From: UBA5078 sp963977405
GTDB taxonomy: Bacteria > Pseudomonadota > Gammaproteobacteria > Pseudomonadales > Pseudohongiellaceae
Length of the DNA: 64,000 bases
NCBI GenBank assembly: GCA_963977405.1
Contig: CAXBOY010000001.1
Location: 19,855 to 83,854, forward strand
Direction of reading: 5' to 3'
Part shown: positions 26,601 to 34,093 of the stretch, in pieces
How the letters are laid out: every line of letters begins with the position of its first letter
How positions within the stretch are numbered: the stretch's first letter is position 1
Notes under the pieces: model-generated
Database searches by the model: none
Told to the model about the DNA's origin: nothing
What the model saw: the letters and a program-made list of their open reading frames with translations, nothing else
Program-made: the position numbers and the translations under genes

Positions 26601-26818
26601 AACCTGCGAATGATTCTGCAGGAGAGGACGACGACTCCGATGACGACGATTTCGACTTCCTATCCGACGCGGACGAAGCGGCGACTAAGCTCGATCTCGC
26701 TCGCGCGTATTTCGAGATGGGCGATCACGACGGCGCTCGTGAGATCCTCGAAGAGGTGCAGAAGGAAGGCAATGAAGAGCAAATCAAAGACGCTACCGAA
26801 TTGCTCAGCAAGTTATAA
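23657..26818 (+). CDS. fimV: FimV/HubP-type polar organiser with very acidic cytoplasmic region
   Basis: FimV/HubP proteins are inner-membrane cell-pole markers that recruit type IV pilus, chemotaxis and flagellar factors. The order here is a signal peptide (cut near residue 20, AHA-KA), the FimV N-terminal domain (LGLGEIVLDSALNQPLNAQI), a Pro-rich hinge (about 165-220), a LysM-like domain (about 226-286) for peptidoglycan, a coiled coil (about 360-425) and a membrane helix at about 460-478. Then follows a roughly 500-residue Asp/Glu-rich cytoplasmic region with an early TPR-like segment (LLEEAEALIAYERFDDAEKML). The C-terminal FimV domain is KLDLARAYFEMGDHDGAREILEEV at about 1008-1031. At 1053 residues it lies in the family's wide size range. 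The place after asd and before truA is the Pseudomonas order. Confidence 0.95.
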   Translation: MVRKLVVVFTSVVLFAAAHAKALGLGEIVLDSALNQPLNAQIALLQLGDVRPDQISVQIADESDFARFSIERESFLSSIEFNVQSRGANTFVQLSTLEAVREPYLSFVLETRWPSGRLLSEHTLLLDLPAFAATGSAAPIQQPVQAIPSDQQIIQNQQVAGQTSSAASAAPARLAAPAEPEEEVPAIVETPAPVEEPAIEPPAPVAAPEPTPEPAPSASPRSANTSETISIGTQDTLWDIALQIRPDSSVSVQQTMLALQSLNREAFIADNINMVRRGQVLRVPTLEQIRTLSAREAMSEVARQNQLFDNRRNVPLAAQPVTAQPQTTAATAPGRGELSVVSVDNAEPSDASSASAAQSAELDARIASLEDALAVQREEADRAARVNAELTARLGLLEEQINSAQEIIRLRDLELAQLQQALEQAAAAEPEPVDPPTVITMAPEKTLVQQILDTLVANTYALIALIGLVIVMLVFVLLRRNRAADQAALAGIDGMEVEGDANSANEQPEDDKEIPDGDSSISADLSEDEMDEILDIAGSADAELYNDDNFDDDETVDEKADPDEVAEELAKAAKRAALQKPFPPVDLLEEAEALIAYERFDDAEKMLRDAIVAEPDRVDLRMKLLEVFVAKQDAVGFKLQETEIRDMGKPNVEARIATLRSQLASETDSEILEEGEEDFFEELNELDDMELALDLEASAEVDDSKVLAGKPEDEIEISFDDEEDDEIDFEFAPDEDEPTTRNESATQAVEADEDEDVEISFASPEPGAVIEDFDESEDDSPDLDAAFDLSDDDEETISFEVEDSAPESEQAEIEPVEVEEDDNAIDFEFSIDEPEEEVDPAAVEETVLEVEADPEHEVDFDFAVIDDETEEDTKAEIEVEEIEIPGIDIEESSVPKAEVAEAEADESEIEFDVDDEDAEIEFLDDDEEEEADFAFDDNSFDLAADDDVEILEPEAQPEVQPEPAPEAESPFDDLQFVDDTIEPANDSAGEDDDSDDDDFDFLSDADEAATKLDLARAYFEMGDHDGAREILEEVQKEGNEEQIKDATELLSKL

Positions 26819-26850
26819 ATTCGCCCCAGAAACTTCCGTAAGAGTTTGAT

Positions 26851-27672
26851 TTGACAAACGAAAGCAACAAGCCGTGTCGTGTCGCCCTAGGCGTCGAATA
26901 TGACGGTGCGGCGTTTCACGGCTGGCAGCGCCAAGGCGACCCTCAGCTCCCGACTGTACAAGGTGCAGTGGAGAAGGCACTCACCAAAATCGCCGATCAC
27001 CCCATCGAATTAGTCTGCGCCGGTCGCACCGATACTGGTGTGCACGCCACTGGCCAGGTTATCCATTTTGATTGCGCCGTAGACCGCGGCATCAAGGCTT
27101 GGGTGCGGGGTAGCAATAGCTTATTACCGCCCTCGGTACGAATTACTTGGGCACGCAGCGTCGGCCCCGATTTTCATGCGCGCTTTACGGCGCAGTCACG
27201 TCGCTATCTCTATGTGATCGATGACAGTGAGGTCGAGTCAGCCATTATGGCGAAGCGCCTAACTCATACTCGATTGAAACTAGATATCGAGGCGATGCAT
27301 GAGGCGGGTCAGCACCTGTTGGGTGAGCGTGACTTTAGCGCGTTCCGGGCCGCAGGTTGCCAATCTCGCACCCCGTTTCGCAATGTCATGCATCTGCGCG
27401 TGTCGCGTCATCATCGCTATATCGTATTGGATATTCAGGCGAATGCCTTCCTGCAGCATATGGTACGCAACATCGCTGGAACGCTGCTGGAGATAGGCGC
27501 CGGCAAGCGCGACCCGAACTGGACAAAACAATTGCTGGAAGGGCGCGACAGAGCCGCCGCGGCCATGACCGCAAGTCCCCATGGTTTATACCTTGTGGCC
27601 GTAGAGTATCCTGCCACTTCTGGGCTCGAACTGGGCTTATTAGGGCCAGGATTTTTACAGCCTTTTCCATAG
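26851..27672 (+). CDS. truA: tRNA pseudouridine(38-40) synthase TruA
   Basis: TruA makes pseudouridine at positions 38-40 of the tRNA anticodon arm. The 273-residue protein begins RVALGVEYDGAAFHGWQRQ after a short lead. The catalytic Asp lies in CAGRTDTGVHATGQVIHFD near residue 60. FSAFRAAGCQSRTPFRNV and FLQHMVRNIAGTLLEIGAGKR near 205 are family signatures. The start is TTG 26851 with an AAGAG-type SD; no in-frame ATG lies near the conserved N-terminus. It follows fimV by 32 bases. Confidence 0.96.
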   Translation: MTNESNKPCRVALGVEYDGAAFHGWQRQGDPQLPTVQGAVEKALTKIADHPIELVCAGRTDTGVHATGQVIHFDCAVDRGIKAWVRGSNSLLPPSVRITWARSVGPDFHARFTAQSRRYLYVIDDSEVESAIMAKRLTHTRLKLDIEAMHEAGQHLLGERDFSAFRAAGCQSRTPFRNVMHLRVSRHHRYIVLDIQANAFLQHMVRNIAGTLLEIGAGKRDPNWTKQLLEGRDRAAAAMTASPHGLYLVAVEYPATSGLELGLLGPGFLQPFP

Positions 27673-27690
27673 GTAAAGCCCTGAAATTTT

Positions 27691-27699
27691 TGCTAGAAT
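27691..27699 (+). promoter_or_regulatory. Extended -10 promoter for trpFBA
   Basis: TGC followed by TAGAAT (27691-27699) is an extended -10 element located between the truA stop and the trpF ATG. No clear -35 is present, which extended -10 promoters tolerate. The start would fall near 27706, giving a leader of about 25 bases without room for an attenuator. Confidence 0.45.
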
Positions 27700-27729
27700 C
27701 GCTCCCTTTTGAAAGTGCCGGTTAAAACA

Positions 27730-28359
27730 ATGCTGCGAACCCGAGTTAAGATCTGTGGATTAACCAACGTTGAGGAAGCCATTGTCGCCGGCACCCTTGG
27801 CGCCGATGCGGTAGGTCTAGTGTTTTACCCGCGCAGCAAGCGCGCGCTAAGCATTGAGGCTGCGGTCTCGATTCGCGAGGCTCTGCCCGCTTTCGTCAGT
27901 GCAGTAGGTTTGTTCGTGAATCCTACAGAGGCACAAGTCGAGACCGTCTTGAAACAGCTGCACTTAGATTGTCTGCAGTTTCATGGCGATGAGACTCCCC
28001 AGTTTTGCGCCTCTTTTGGACTGCCCTATATGAAGGCAATCAGGGTGCGCGAAGGTCTCGATGTAGAGAGAGAAATGGCAAGATTTACAACGAGTTCTGC
28101 AATACTCCTAGACAGTTTCGACAAAAATTCCGCAGGGGGTACTGGAACGAGTTTTGATTGGGAAGTCGCCGCCCGAGCCGTTAGCGCAACGCAGCAGCGT
28201 ATCGTTCTAGCCGGAGGACTCGACGCTCAGAATGTGGCCGCAGCGATTAGGCAAGTCCAGCCCTACGCGGTAGACGTAAGTAGTGGAGTAGAGTCCGCGC
28301 CGGGTCGCAAGAGCCCCGAGCGCATGCAAGCTTTTTTTAATGAGGTGAATAGTGTCTGA
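27730..28359 (+). CDS. trpF: Phosphoribosylanthranilate isomerase
   Basis: TrpF catalyses the Amadori rearrangement in tryptophan synthesis. The 209-residue TIM-barrel protein begins MLRTRVKICGLTNVEEA with the catalytic Cys in KICG. The catalytic Asp lies in AILLDSFDKNSAGGTG near residue 128, and GGLDAQNVAAAI and AVDVSSGVESAPGRKS complete the phosphate site. ATG 27730 is chosen over TTG 27709 because it gives the family N-terminus and sits after the predicted transcription start. It overlaps trpB by 8 bases. Confidence 0.97.
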   Translation: MLRTRVKICGLTNVEEAIVAGTLGADAVGLVFYPRSKRALSIEAAVSIREALPAFVSAVGLFVNPTEAQVETVLKQLHLDCLQFHGDETPQFCASFGLPYMKAIRVREGLDVEREMARFTTSSAILLDSFDKNSAGGTGTSFDWEVAARAVSATQQRIVLAGGLDAQNVAAAIRQVQPYAVDVSSGVESAPGRKSPERMQAFFNEVNSV

Positions 28360-29605
28360 ATTGAATCGCGTGAACGAGCTCGGCAGTCGCGAAGCAGAGC
28401 AGCCAAACGACCAATTTAGCGGTCCTGATAAGCAAGGCCATTTCGGGCGCTATGGTGGCGTCTTCGTGGGTGAGACGCTCATCGCGGCCGTCGAGGAGCT
28501 AGACCAAGTCTATACTCGCATGGCGGCAGACCCTAAGTTTTGGGCCGAGTTCGATCATGACCTCAAACACTATGTTGGCCGACCTTCTCCTTTGTACTTC
28601 GCCGAGCGCCTCACTAAGCATTATGGCGGCGCGAAGATCATGCTCAAGCGTGAAGACCTCAACCATACCGGCGCACACAAGATTAATAATACGATCGGCC
28701 AAGCTTTGCTCGCAAAATTCATGGGTAAGCCCCGCATCATTGCCGAGACTGGTGCCGGACAACACGGCGTGGCGAGTGCGACTATAGCCGCGCGGCTAGG
28801 TCTGCAGTGCGACGTCTATATGGGCGCAGAGGACATTCAGCGACAGTCCGCCAATGTCTACCGCATGAAATTGCTAGGGGCCAATGTTATCTCCGTTGAG
28901 TCTGGGTCACGTACCCTTAAAGATGCTCTCAACGACGCGCTGCGAGACTGGGCGACGAATGTCGATAATACCTACTACATCATCGGCACTGTTGCCGGAC
29001 CGAGCCCTTACCCGCGCATGGTGCGAGATTTCCAGTCCGTCATCGGCCGTGAAGCCCGTGCCCAGTCATTGGAGCAATTCGGCCGTCTTCCCGACGCCTT
29101 AGTCGCCTGTGTAGGCGGAGGCTCCAACGCCATAGGCCTGTTCCACCCGTTCCTGCGCGACAGCGATGTGGCGATGTACGGAGTAGAGGCAGGCGGCGAT
29201 GGAATTGAGACAGGTAGGCACGCAGCACCTCTTAGTGCAGGGCGCCCTGGCGTCTTGCATGGCAATCGTACCTATCTGATGAGCGACGATGCAGGTCAGA
29301 TTCTTGAGACCCACTCGGTCTCAGCGGGCTTGGATTATCCTGGGGTAGGGCCAGAACATTCATGGCTGAAGGATATCGGGCGCGTACATTACGTGGATGC
29401 CACCGATACCGAAGCCCTGACTGCATTCCGCGACTGCACGCGCATGGAGGGGATTATTCCCGCTCTAGAGTCCAGCCACGCGATAGCTTATGCAGGCAAA
29501 CTGGCGGCCACTATGTCCCCGGAGCAGATTATCATCGTCAATCTTTCTGGCCGAGGCGATAAGGACATCCATACCGTCGCTGATATCGACGGCATTAAAA
29601 TATAA
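28352..29605 (+). CDS. trpB: Tryptophan synthase beta chain
   Basis: TrpB joins indole and serine to make tryptophan with pyridoxal phosphate. The 417-residue protein has GRYGGVFVGETL near residue 32 and the PLP Lys at residue 110 in NHTGAHKINNTIGQ. GAGQHGVASATIAARLG follows, and the phosphate loop is CVGGGSNAIGLFHPF near 252. The first 27 residues are an unremarkable extension. GTG 28352 overlaps the end of trpF. TrpB forms a channelled complex with TrpA, whose gene follows after 24 bases. Confidence 0.98.
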   Translation: MSELNRVNELGSREAEQPNDQFSGPDKQGHFGRYGGVFVGETLIAAVEELDQVYTRMAADPKFWAEFDHDLKHYVGRPSPLYFAERLTKHYGGAKIMLKREDLNHTGAHKINNTIGQALLAKFMGKPRIIAETGAGQHGVASATIAARLGLQCDVYMGAEDIQRQSANVYRMKLLGANVISVESGSRTLKDALNDALRDWATNVDNTYYIIGTVAGPSPYPRMVRDFQSVIGREARAQSLEQFGRLPDALVACVGGGSNAIGLFHPFLRDSDVAMYGVEAGGDGIETGRHAAPLSAGRPGVLHGNRTYLMSDDAGQILETHSVSAGLDYPGVGPEHSWLKDIGRVHYVDATDTEALTAFRDCTRMEGIIPALESSHAIAYAGKLAATMSPEQIIIVNLSGRGDKDIHTVADIDGIKI

Positions 29606-29629
29606 CACTGGGTAGCGAGCTGGAAATTC

Positions 29630-30445
29630 ATGAGTCGTATAAGCGAGACTATTGCTTCTAAACAAGCGCAGGGCAAGAAAGTCCTGATTCCCTATATCGT
29701 CGCGGGTGATCCCGGTCTGGAACTGACGGTGCCTCTGATGCATGCCTTGGTGGCAAATGGCGCAGATATTATTGAACTGGGTATGCCGTTCAGCGATCCG
29801 TCCTCGGATGGTCCCGTTATTCAGCTAGGCGCGGAGCGGGCCTTGCGCGCTGGTACTACTCTCAAGCACATCTTCGCGATGGTGCGTGAGTTTCGTCAGC
29901 AGGATAAAGATACACCTATCCTGCTGATGGGATACCTGAACCCTATTGAGACTATGGGTTATGAGGCCTTCGCTTACGAAGTTAACGCGGCCGGTGCCGA
30001 CGGCTTGCTAATCGTTGATTTGCCTACCGCTGAGTGCGAGGAGTTTTACGCAGCTGCACACGCTAAGGGTTTAGACACTGTATTCCTAGTGGCGCCTACC
30101 ACGAACGAGGCGCGCTTAGATTCGATCTTTAAACATACTAGTGGCTATCTCTACTATGTCTCCTTGAAGGGGGTGACAGGTGCGGTTATCTCCGACAAAG
30201 GCGAGATCCGCGCAAAGATCGATCATTTGCGAACAATTACGGAGCTGCCTATCATCGTTGGCTTCGGCATTAAGGACGCAGAGTCTGCGCGGAACATGGC
30301 AGCTATAAGCGACGGTGTTATAGTAGGTAGCGCGATAGTAGACAAAATAGGCCACTTGCAGGCAGATATGAGCTATTCGAGTGACCAGCTTGTCGCAACA
30401 GTTGGTGTTATTGGCGAGATTCGCAGCGCAATAGACGCGCTCTGA
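29630..30445 (+). CDS. trpA: Tryptophan synthase alpha chain
   Basis: TrpA cleaves indole-3-glycerol phosphate to indole, which passes to TrpB. The 271-residue barrel has the catalytic Glu in IIELGMPFSDPSSDGPVIQ near residue 50 and the catalytic Asp in GADGLLIVDLP near 127. YLYYVSLKGVTG and the phosphate-binding GFGIKDAESARNMA with DGVIVGSAIVDKI are also present. Having trpFBA directly upstream of accD is an arrangement common outside the enteric bacteria. There is no sign of trpE, trpG, trpD or trpC in the window. Confidence 0.98.
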   Translation: MSRISETIASKQAQGKKVLIPYIVAGDPGLELTVPLMHALVANGADIIELGMPFSDPSSDGPVIQLGAERALRAGTTLKHIFAMVREFRQQDKDTPILLMGYLNPIETMGYEAFAYEVNAAGADGLLIVDLPTAECEEFYAAAHAKGLDTVFLVAPTTNEARLDSIFKHTSGYLYYVSLKGVTGAVISDKGEIRAKIDHLRTITELPIIVGFGIKDAESARNMAAISDGVIVGSAIVDKIGHLQADMSYSSDQLVATVGVIGEIRSAIDAL

Positions 30446-30487
30446 TTAGCGCATTCATCAAAACAACAGTATTTACGGGAACCTTTT

Positions 30488-31372
30488 ATGAGCTGGATTA
30501 ATAAAATCCTCCCTTCGATTCGCAGTAATAGCACGTCTAGCAAACCAGGCGCGCAGGGCGCCGACGGCAAGCAACGCACGAGTGTGCCCGAAGGGCTATG
30601 GAAGAAATGCCCGCGTTGTGAAGCAGTCCTCTACAGGCCTGATCTTGAACGCAATCTCGAGGTGTGCCCAAAGTGCGACCACCACCTGCGTATCACGGCG
30701 CGCCGCCGTCTAGAACTATTCCTCGATCCAGAAGGACAGGTTGAGCTCAATGCCGACATGGAGCCAGTGGATCTGCTCAAGTTTAAAGATCTGAAGAAGT
30801 ACAAAGATCGTCTCTCGGCCGCGCAGAAGAGCACCGGCGAGAAAGACGCCTTGATCGTCGTGCAAGGCACCGTCAACTCAGTGGAATTGGTAGTGGCAGC
30901 CTTCGAGTTCGGCTTTATCGGCGGCTCTATGGGCGCGGTAGTTGGTGAGAAGTTCACCCAAGCTGTGAATACCTGTATTGAGAATCGTCTGCCGCTAGTG
31001 TGTTTCTCTACAAGTGGTGGAGCACGTATGCAAGAAGCCCTAATCTCCCTGATGCAGATGGCCAAGACCTCAGCGGCCATTGCGCGCCTACGCGAGAATG
31101 GCTTGCCCTATATCTCTGTTTTAGTAGACCCAGTCTATGGTGGTGTATCCGCCAGCTTGGCCATGCTTGGCGATATCAACATCGCAGAGCCCAACGCGTT
31201 GGTTGGTTTCACCGGCCCAGACGTAATACGCCAGACCGTAAGAGTGAAGCTTCCCGAAGGTTTCCAGCGCAGCGAGTTCCTACTCGAACATGGCGCTATC
31301 GATATGATCGTGCATCGTAAGGACATTCGCGGCCGCGTATCCTCTTTGCTCTCTAAGCTGATGCATCTATAA
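30488..31372 (+). CDS. accD: Acetyl-CoA carboxylase carboxyltransferase subunit beta
   Basis: AccD with AccA transfers the carboxyl group from biotin to acetyl-CoA, the committed step of fatty acid synthesis. The 294-residue protein has the N-terminal zinc ribbon with cysteines at 41, 44, 60 and 63 (KCPRCEAVLYR and VCPKCDHHLRI), then the crotonase-fold domain with FSTSGGARMQEALISLMQMAKTSAA-type signature and PVYGGVSASLAMLGD. The E. coli subunit has the same zinc ribbon, which can bind its own mRNA. It is followed by folC. Confidence 0.98.
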   Translation: MSWINKILPSIRSNSTSSKPGAQGADGKQRTSVPEGLWKKCPRCEAVLYRPDLERNLEVCPKCDHHLRITARRRLELFLDPEGQVELNADMEPVDLLKFKDLKKYKDRLSAAQKSTGEKDALIVVQGTVNSVELVVAAFEFGFIGGSMGAVVGEKFTQAVNTCIENRLPLVCFSTSGGARMQEALISLMQMAKTSAAIARLRENGLPYISVLVDPVYGGVSASLAMLGDINIAEPNALVGFTGPDVIRQTVRVKLPEGFQRSEFLLEHGAIDMIVHRKDIRGRVSSLLSKLMHL

Positions 31373-31460
31373 GCAGCAGCATCTGTAATTAGCCGCCGCA
31401 AGGCGGCAAGGCGATCGATTGAAACCCTTTTTAAATCAACGTAGTGGCAGGGTCATCTAA

Positions 31461-32744
31461 ATGGATCTGTCAGCTTGGTTGGAAAGAATACAAGCCCTCC
31501 ATCCTACTGAGATCGAGCTTGGCCTGCACCGCGTACGTGAGGTGTCGGCTCGGCTTGGGCTGAGTCGTCCTGCACCCATTGTGATCACCGTAGCGGGTAC
31601 CAATGGCAAGGGTTCCACGGTAGCCATGCTGGCCTCTGTCCTTAGTGCAGCGGGTTACCGGGTCGGGACTTACACATCACCTCATATTCTGCGTTACAAC
31701 GAGCGTGTCAGTATCGCGCAAGAGACAGTCTCGGACGAGGCACTCTGTGCGGGTTTCGCAAAGATTGATGTGGCGCGCGGCGATATCTCGATTACTTATT
31801 TCGAGTACAGCACACTCGTGGGTTTGCTCCTACTAGAGGAGGCTAGGCTCGACGTGGCGATTCTGGAGATAGGCCTGGGGGGGCGTCTCGACGCCGTGAA
31901 TATGGTCGATCCTGACTTATCCATCATCACTAGCATTGGCTTGGATCATCAGGACTGGCTGGGGGATACCCGGGAGCTGATTGCCATCGAGAAGGCTGGC
32001 ATCCTGCGCGCAGGCGTGCCGGCAATCTGTGGTGACCTAGACCCTCCGCAGAGTCTACGTAACGAGGCGGCTCGTATAGGCGCTGCTATGGTCTACCAGG
32101 GGCAGGACTATGGTTTCCGCGAGGGGGCTGATTCCTGGGATTGGTGGCACAAGGATGGGGCGGGTCAACAATTACAAAAGGGGGCGCTGCCAATGCCCGG
32201 CTTAGATTTACTCAATGCCGCCACTGTTGTCGAGGCATTGCAGCATCTGCCTGTGCAGGTATCGCCCGCGCAGCTTGAAGAAGGCCTTAGGCACCCCAAG
32301 ATAGAAGGGCGTTACCAGGCCTTAAAAGATACCCGCAACGGGCTGACTCTTCGCGTGGATGTCGCGCACAATCCACACGCAGCTAATTTACTGGCTCAGA
32401 AACTGTATAGAGCTAGGGCGCGCGGTGAAATTCAGGGTAAAATTCGCGTTATCTTGGCGATGATGAATGATAAAGATCACGCGGGTTTCTACACAGCCTT
32501 AGAATCTGTCGTCGACATTTGGTATATTGCCGCATTCTCTGAGCCGCGTTGTCTGAACGCAGAACAACTATACGAGATTCTGCGTCAAAATGGCGCCACC
32601 ACGAGTGGTCCATTCACCAGTATCGCGGCTGCCTATGCAAGGATTTGTACCGATGCAAGTGCAGACGATTTAATCCTAGCAACAGGCTCGTTTGTAACAG
32701 TGGCAGACACCTTGAGTCTTGTCGCACAAGAGCGCACACGTTAG
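31461..32744 (+). CDS. folC: Bifunctional folylpolyglutamate/dihydrofolate synthase
   Basis: FolC adds glutamate to dihydropteroate and to folates. The 427-residue Mur-ligase-family protein has the P-loop VAGTNGKGSTVAML near residue 45, TYTSPHILRYNERVSI, GLGGRLDAVNMVDPDLSIITSIGLDHQDWLG near 139-170 and DVAHNPHAANLLA near 300. A 6-bp GCCGCC/GGCGGC hairpin with a GCAA loop (31392-31407) stands between accD and folC without a T-tract. The next gene starts about 50 bases after the folC stop. FolC and the distant folE both serve folate synthesis but are in separate units. Confidence 0.97.
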   Translation: MDLSAWLERIQALHPTEIELGLHRVREVSARLGLSRPAPIVITVAGTNGKGSTVAMLASVLSAAGYRVGTYTSPHILRYNERVSIAQETVSDEALCAGFAKIDVARGDISITYFEYSTLVGLLLLEEARLDVAILEIGLGGRLDAVNMVDPDLSIITSIGLDHQDWLGDTRELIAIEKAGILRAGVPAICGDLDPPQSLRNEAARIGAAMVYQGQDYGFREGADSWDWWHKDGAGQQLQKGALPMPGLDLLNAATVVEALQHLPVQVSPAQLEEGLRHPKIEGRYQALKDTRNGLTLRVDVAHNPHAANLLAQKLYRARARGEIQGKIRVILAMMNDKDHAGFYTALESVVDIWYIAAFSEPRCLNAEQLYEILRQNGATTSGPFTSIAAAYARICTDASADDLILATGSFVTVADTLSLVAQERTR

Positions 32745-32796
32745 ACAAACCATCGCTAAACAGGCAGTGGTTGTCGTCAAAGAGGGCGGGACTGGT

Positions 32797-33486
32797 TTGG
32801 ACCAGAGCACTAAACAACGAGTCGTCGGTATCGCGGTTATCCTAATCGCTGCAGTGGTCTTATTACCGGTGTTGTTTGACGGGCAGGGGAGCTATGAGCT
32901 GCCAATCGAGAGCCGTATTCCAGAGCCCACTCCATTTCCCACACCGCCTCGCATTATTCCCGAGCGTCCTGTGATAGTGGCCGATGGTGAACCTGTCTCC
33001 GCTACTACAGATGTTCCCGCCGAGCCCGCAGAGCAGGCAGCGGCAGCGCCAGATTCAGTAACGCCAGACTCCGTTGCCAGTAATCAGGATGCCGATCCAG
33101 TAGAGCCCCCCGCGACCACAGATGATAACAATGCTCCCATGAGCATCGACGATATTATCGCCTCACTAGATCTCGATTCTGCGCAGAGCGAAACTACAAG
33201 CAACGATACTGCCCCAAGACTTGACGCCGATGGCCTGCCGGAGGGCTGGAGTGTGCGCCTAGCTTCCTTTTCCAGCGAGAGCAATGCGCGCAATCTTGTC
33301 GAACGCCTCAGCAACGCCGGGCATCGCGCTTATACCAGAGTACTAGAGTCCTCTCAGGGACCGCTAGTCGCTGTCTTTGTTGGGCCGGGCGTGGACCGCG
33401 CGGCGGTGCAGCAGTTGCAACAACAATTGCAGGAACAGTTCCAGTTAGCCGGCATCGTTGTACGCTACGAAATCGAAGAGCTTTAG
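32797..33486 (+). CDS. dedD: SPOR-domain protein, DedD-like
   Basis: DedD-type proteins are inner-membrane proteins that bind denuded peptidoglycan at the division septum through a C-terminal SPOR domain. The N-terminus DQSTKQRVVGIAVILIAAVVLLPVLF gives one membrane helix. A Pro/Ala/Asp-rich periplasmic linker (about residues 35-150) follows, then the SPOR domain GWSVRLASFSSESNARNLVERL with GPLVAVFVGPGVDRAAVQQLQQQL. I favour TTG 32797 as start: GAGGG/GGCGGG stands 7-10 bases upstream and the product then begins like Pseudomonas DedD (residues before the helix match in length). Starts at 32719 (TTG) or 32767 (GTG) remain possible. Gene order folC-dedD-cvpA-purF is conserved. Confidence 0.88.
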   Translation: MDQSTKQRVVGIAVILIAAVVLLPVLFDGQGSYELPIESRIPEPTPFPTPPRIIPERPVIVADGEPVSATTDVPAEPAEQAAAAPDSVTPDSVASNQDADPVEPPATTDDNNAPMSIDDIIASLDLDSAQSETTSNDTAPRLDADGLPEGWSVRLASFSSESNARNLVERLSNAGHRAYTRVLESSQGPLVAVFVGPGVDRAAVQQLQQQLQEQFQLAGIVVRYEIEEL

Positions 33487-33537
33487 CAGCCTGCCCGCGG
33501 GGCGGCCTAAACGCAAAACACAAAGCAGAGGGCAATA

Positions 33538-34041
33538 ATGCAATTGGATTGGGTAGATGTCTCCATTTTGATGGTTACCGGTATTTCCTGCATGTTTGGC
33601 CTATGGCGAGGCTTCGTACGAGAAGTACTGTCTTTGTTGGCTTGGATCGCAGCGCTGTTAATCGCCCGAGTCTATAGCCCCGATCTCGCTCCGTTGTTGG
33701 GGTCTTGGATCGCCAGTGAACCTATGCAGAAGGTGTTTGCGTTCGCAGTCTTATTCATAGTGACCTTGATCGTTGGCGCAGTGGTCAATCATTTGGTCGC
33801 CAAGCTGATTAGCATTTCAGGATTGAAGTTGACTGACCGCCTCCTAGGCGGAGTGTTCGGCATCGCCCGTGGCGTTGTCATACTGATGGTGTTTGTGTAT
33901 TTCGGCGCGAGCTTTTTCGCGACAGAGTCATGGTGGATTGAGTCTAGGTTTATTCCCTATGGTATTGATTTACTTGAGTTAACGAGAGTGTACGTTGCGG
34001 ATGTAAGCGATTTCACAGAAGTTACATCACCGCCTTTGTGA
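33538..34041 (+). CDS. cvpA: Colicin V production protein CvpA
   Basis: The 167-residue membrane protein starts with LDWVDVSILMVTGISCMFGLWRGFVREVLSLLAWIAALLIA, the CvpA signature (WRGFxRE between two helices). Two more helices follow near residues 62-82 (VFAFAVLFIVTLIVGAVVNHL) and 110-130 (ARGVVILMVFVYFGASFF). CvpA was first linked to colicin V export in E. coli; its native role in the inner membrane is still debated, with links to envelope stress. It lies directly before purF, as in E. coli. Confidence 0.95.
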   Translation: MQLDWVDVSILMVTGISCMFGLWRGFVREVLSLLAWIAALLIARVYSPDLAPLLGSWIASEPMQKVFAFAVLFIVTLIVGAVVNHLVAKLISISGLKLTDRLLGGVFGIARGVVILMVFVYFGASFFATESWWIESRFIPYGIDLLELTRVYVADVSDFTEVTSPPL

Positions 34042-34093
34042 TATTCGCGTGTGTTGGGGTGGTTCTTTGTTCTTAATTATTGGAGTGTATTGA

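Noticed and set aside
31392..31407. GCCGCC-GCAA-GGCGGC hairpin after accD as a terminator
   Set aside because: The stem is only 6 bp and no T-run follows. It may stabilise RNA but is not supported as an intrinsic terminator.
33482..33511. Imperfect inverted repeat at the dedD-cvpA junction as a terminator
   Set aside because: Arms TTTAG and CTAAA pair but the inner stem is broken by mismatches, and no T-tract follows; folC-dedD-cvpA-purF is expected to be read through.
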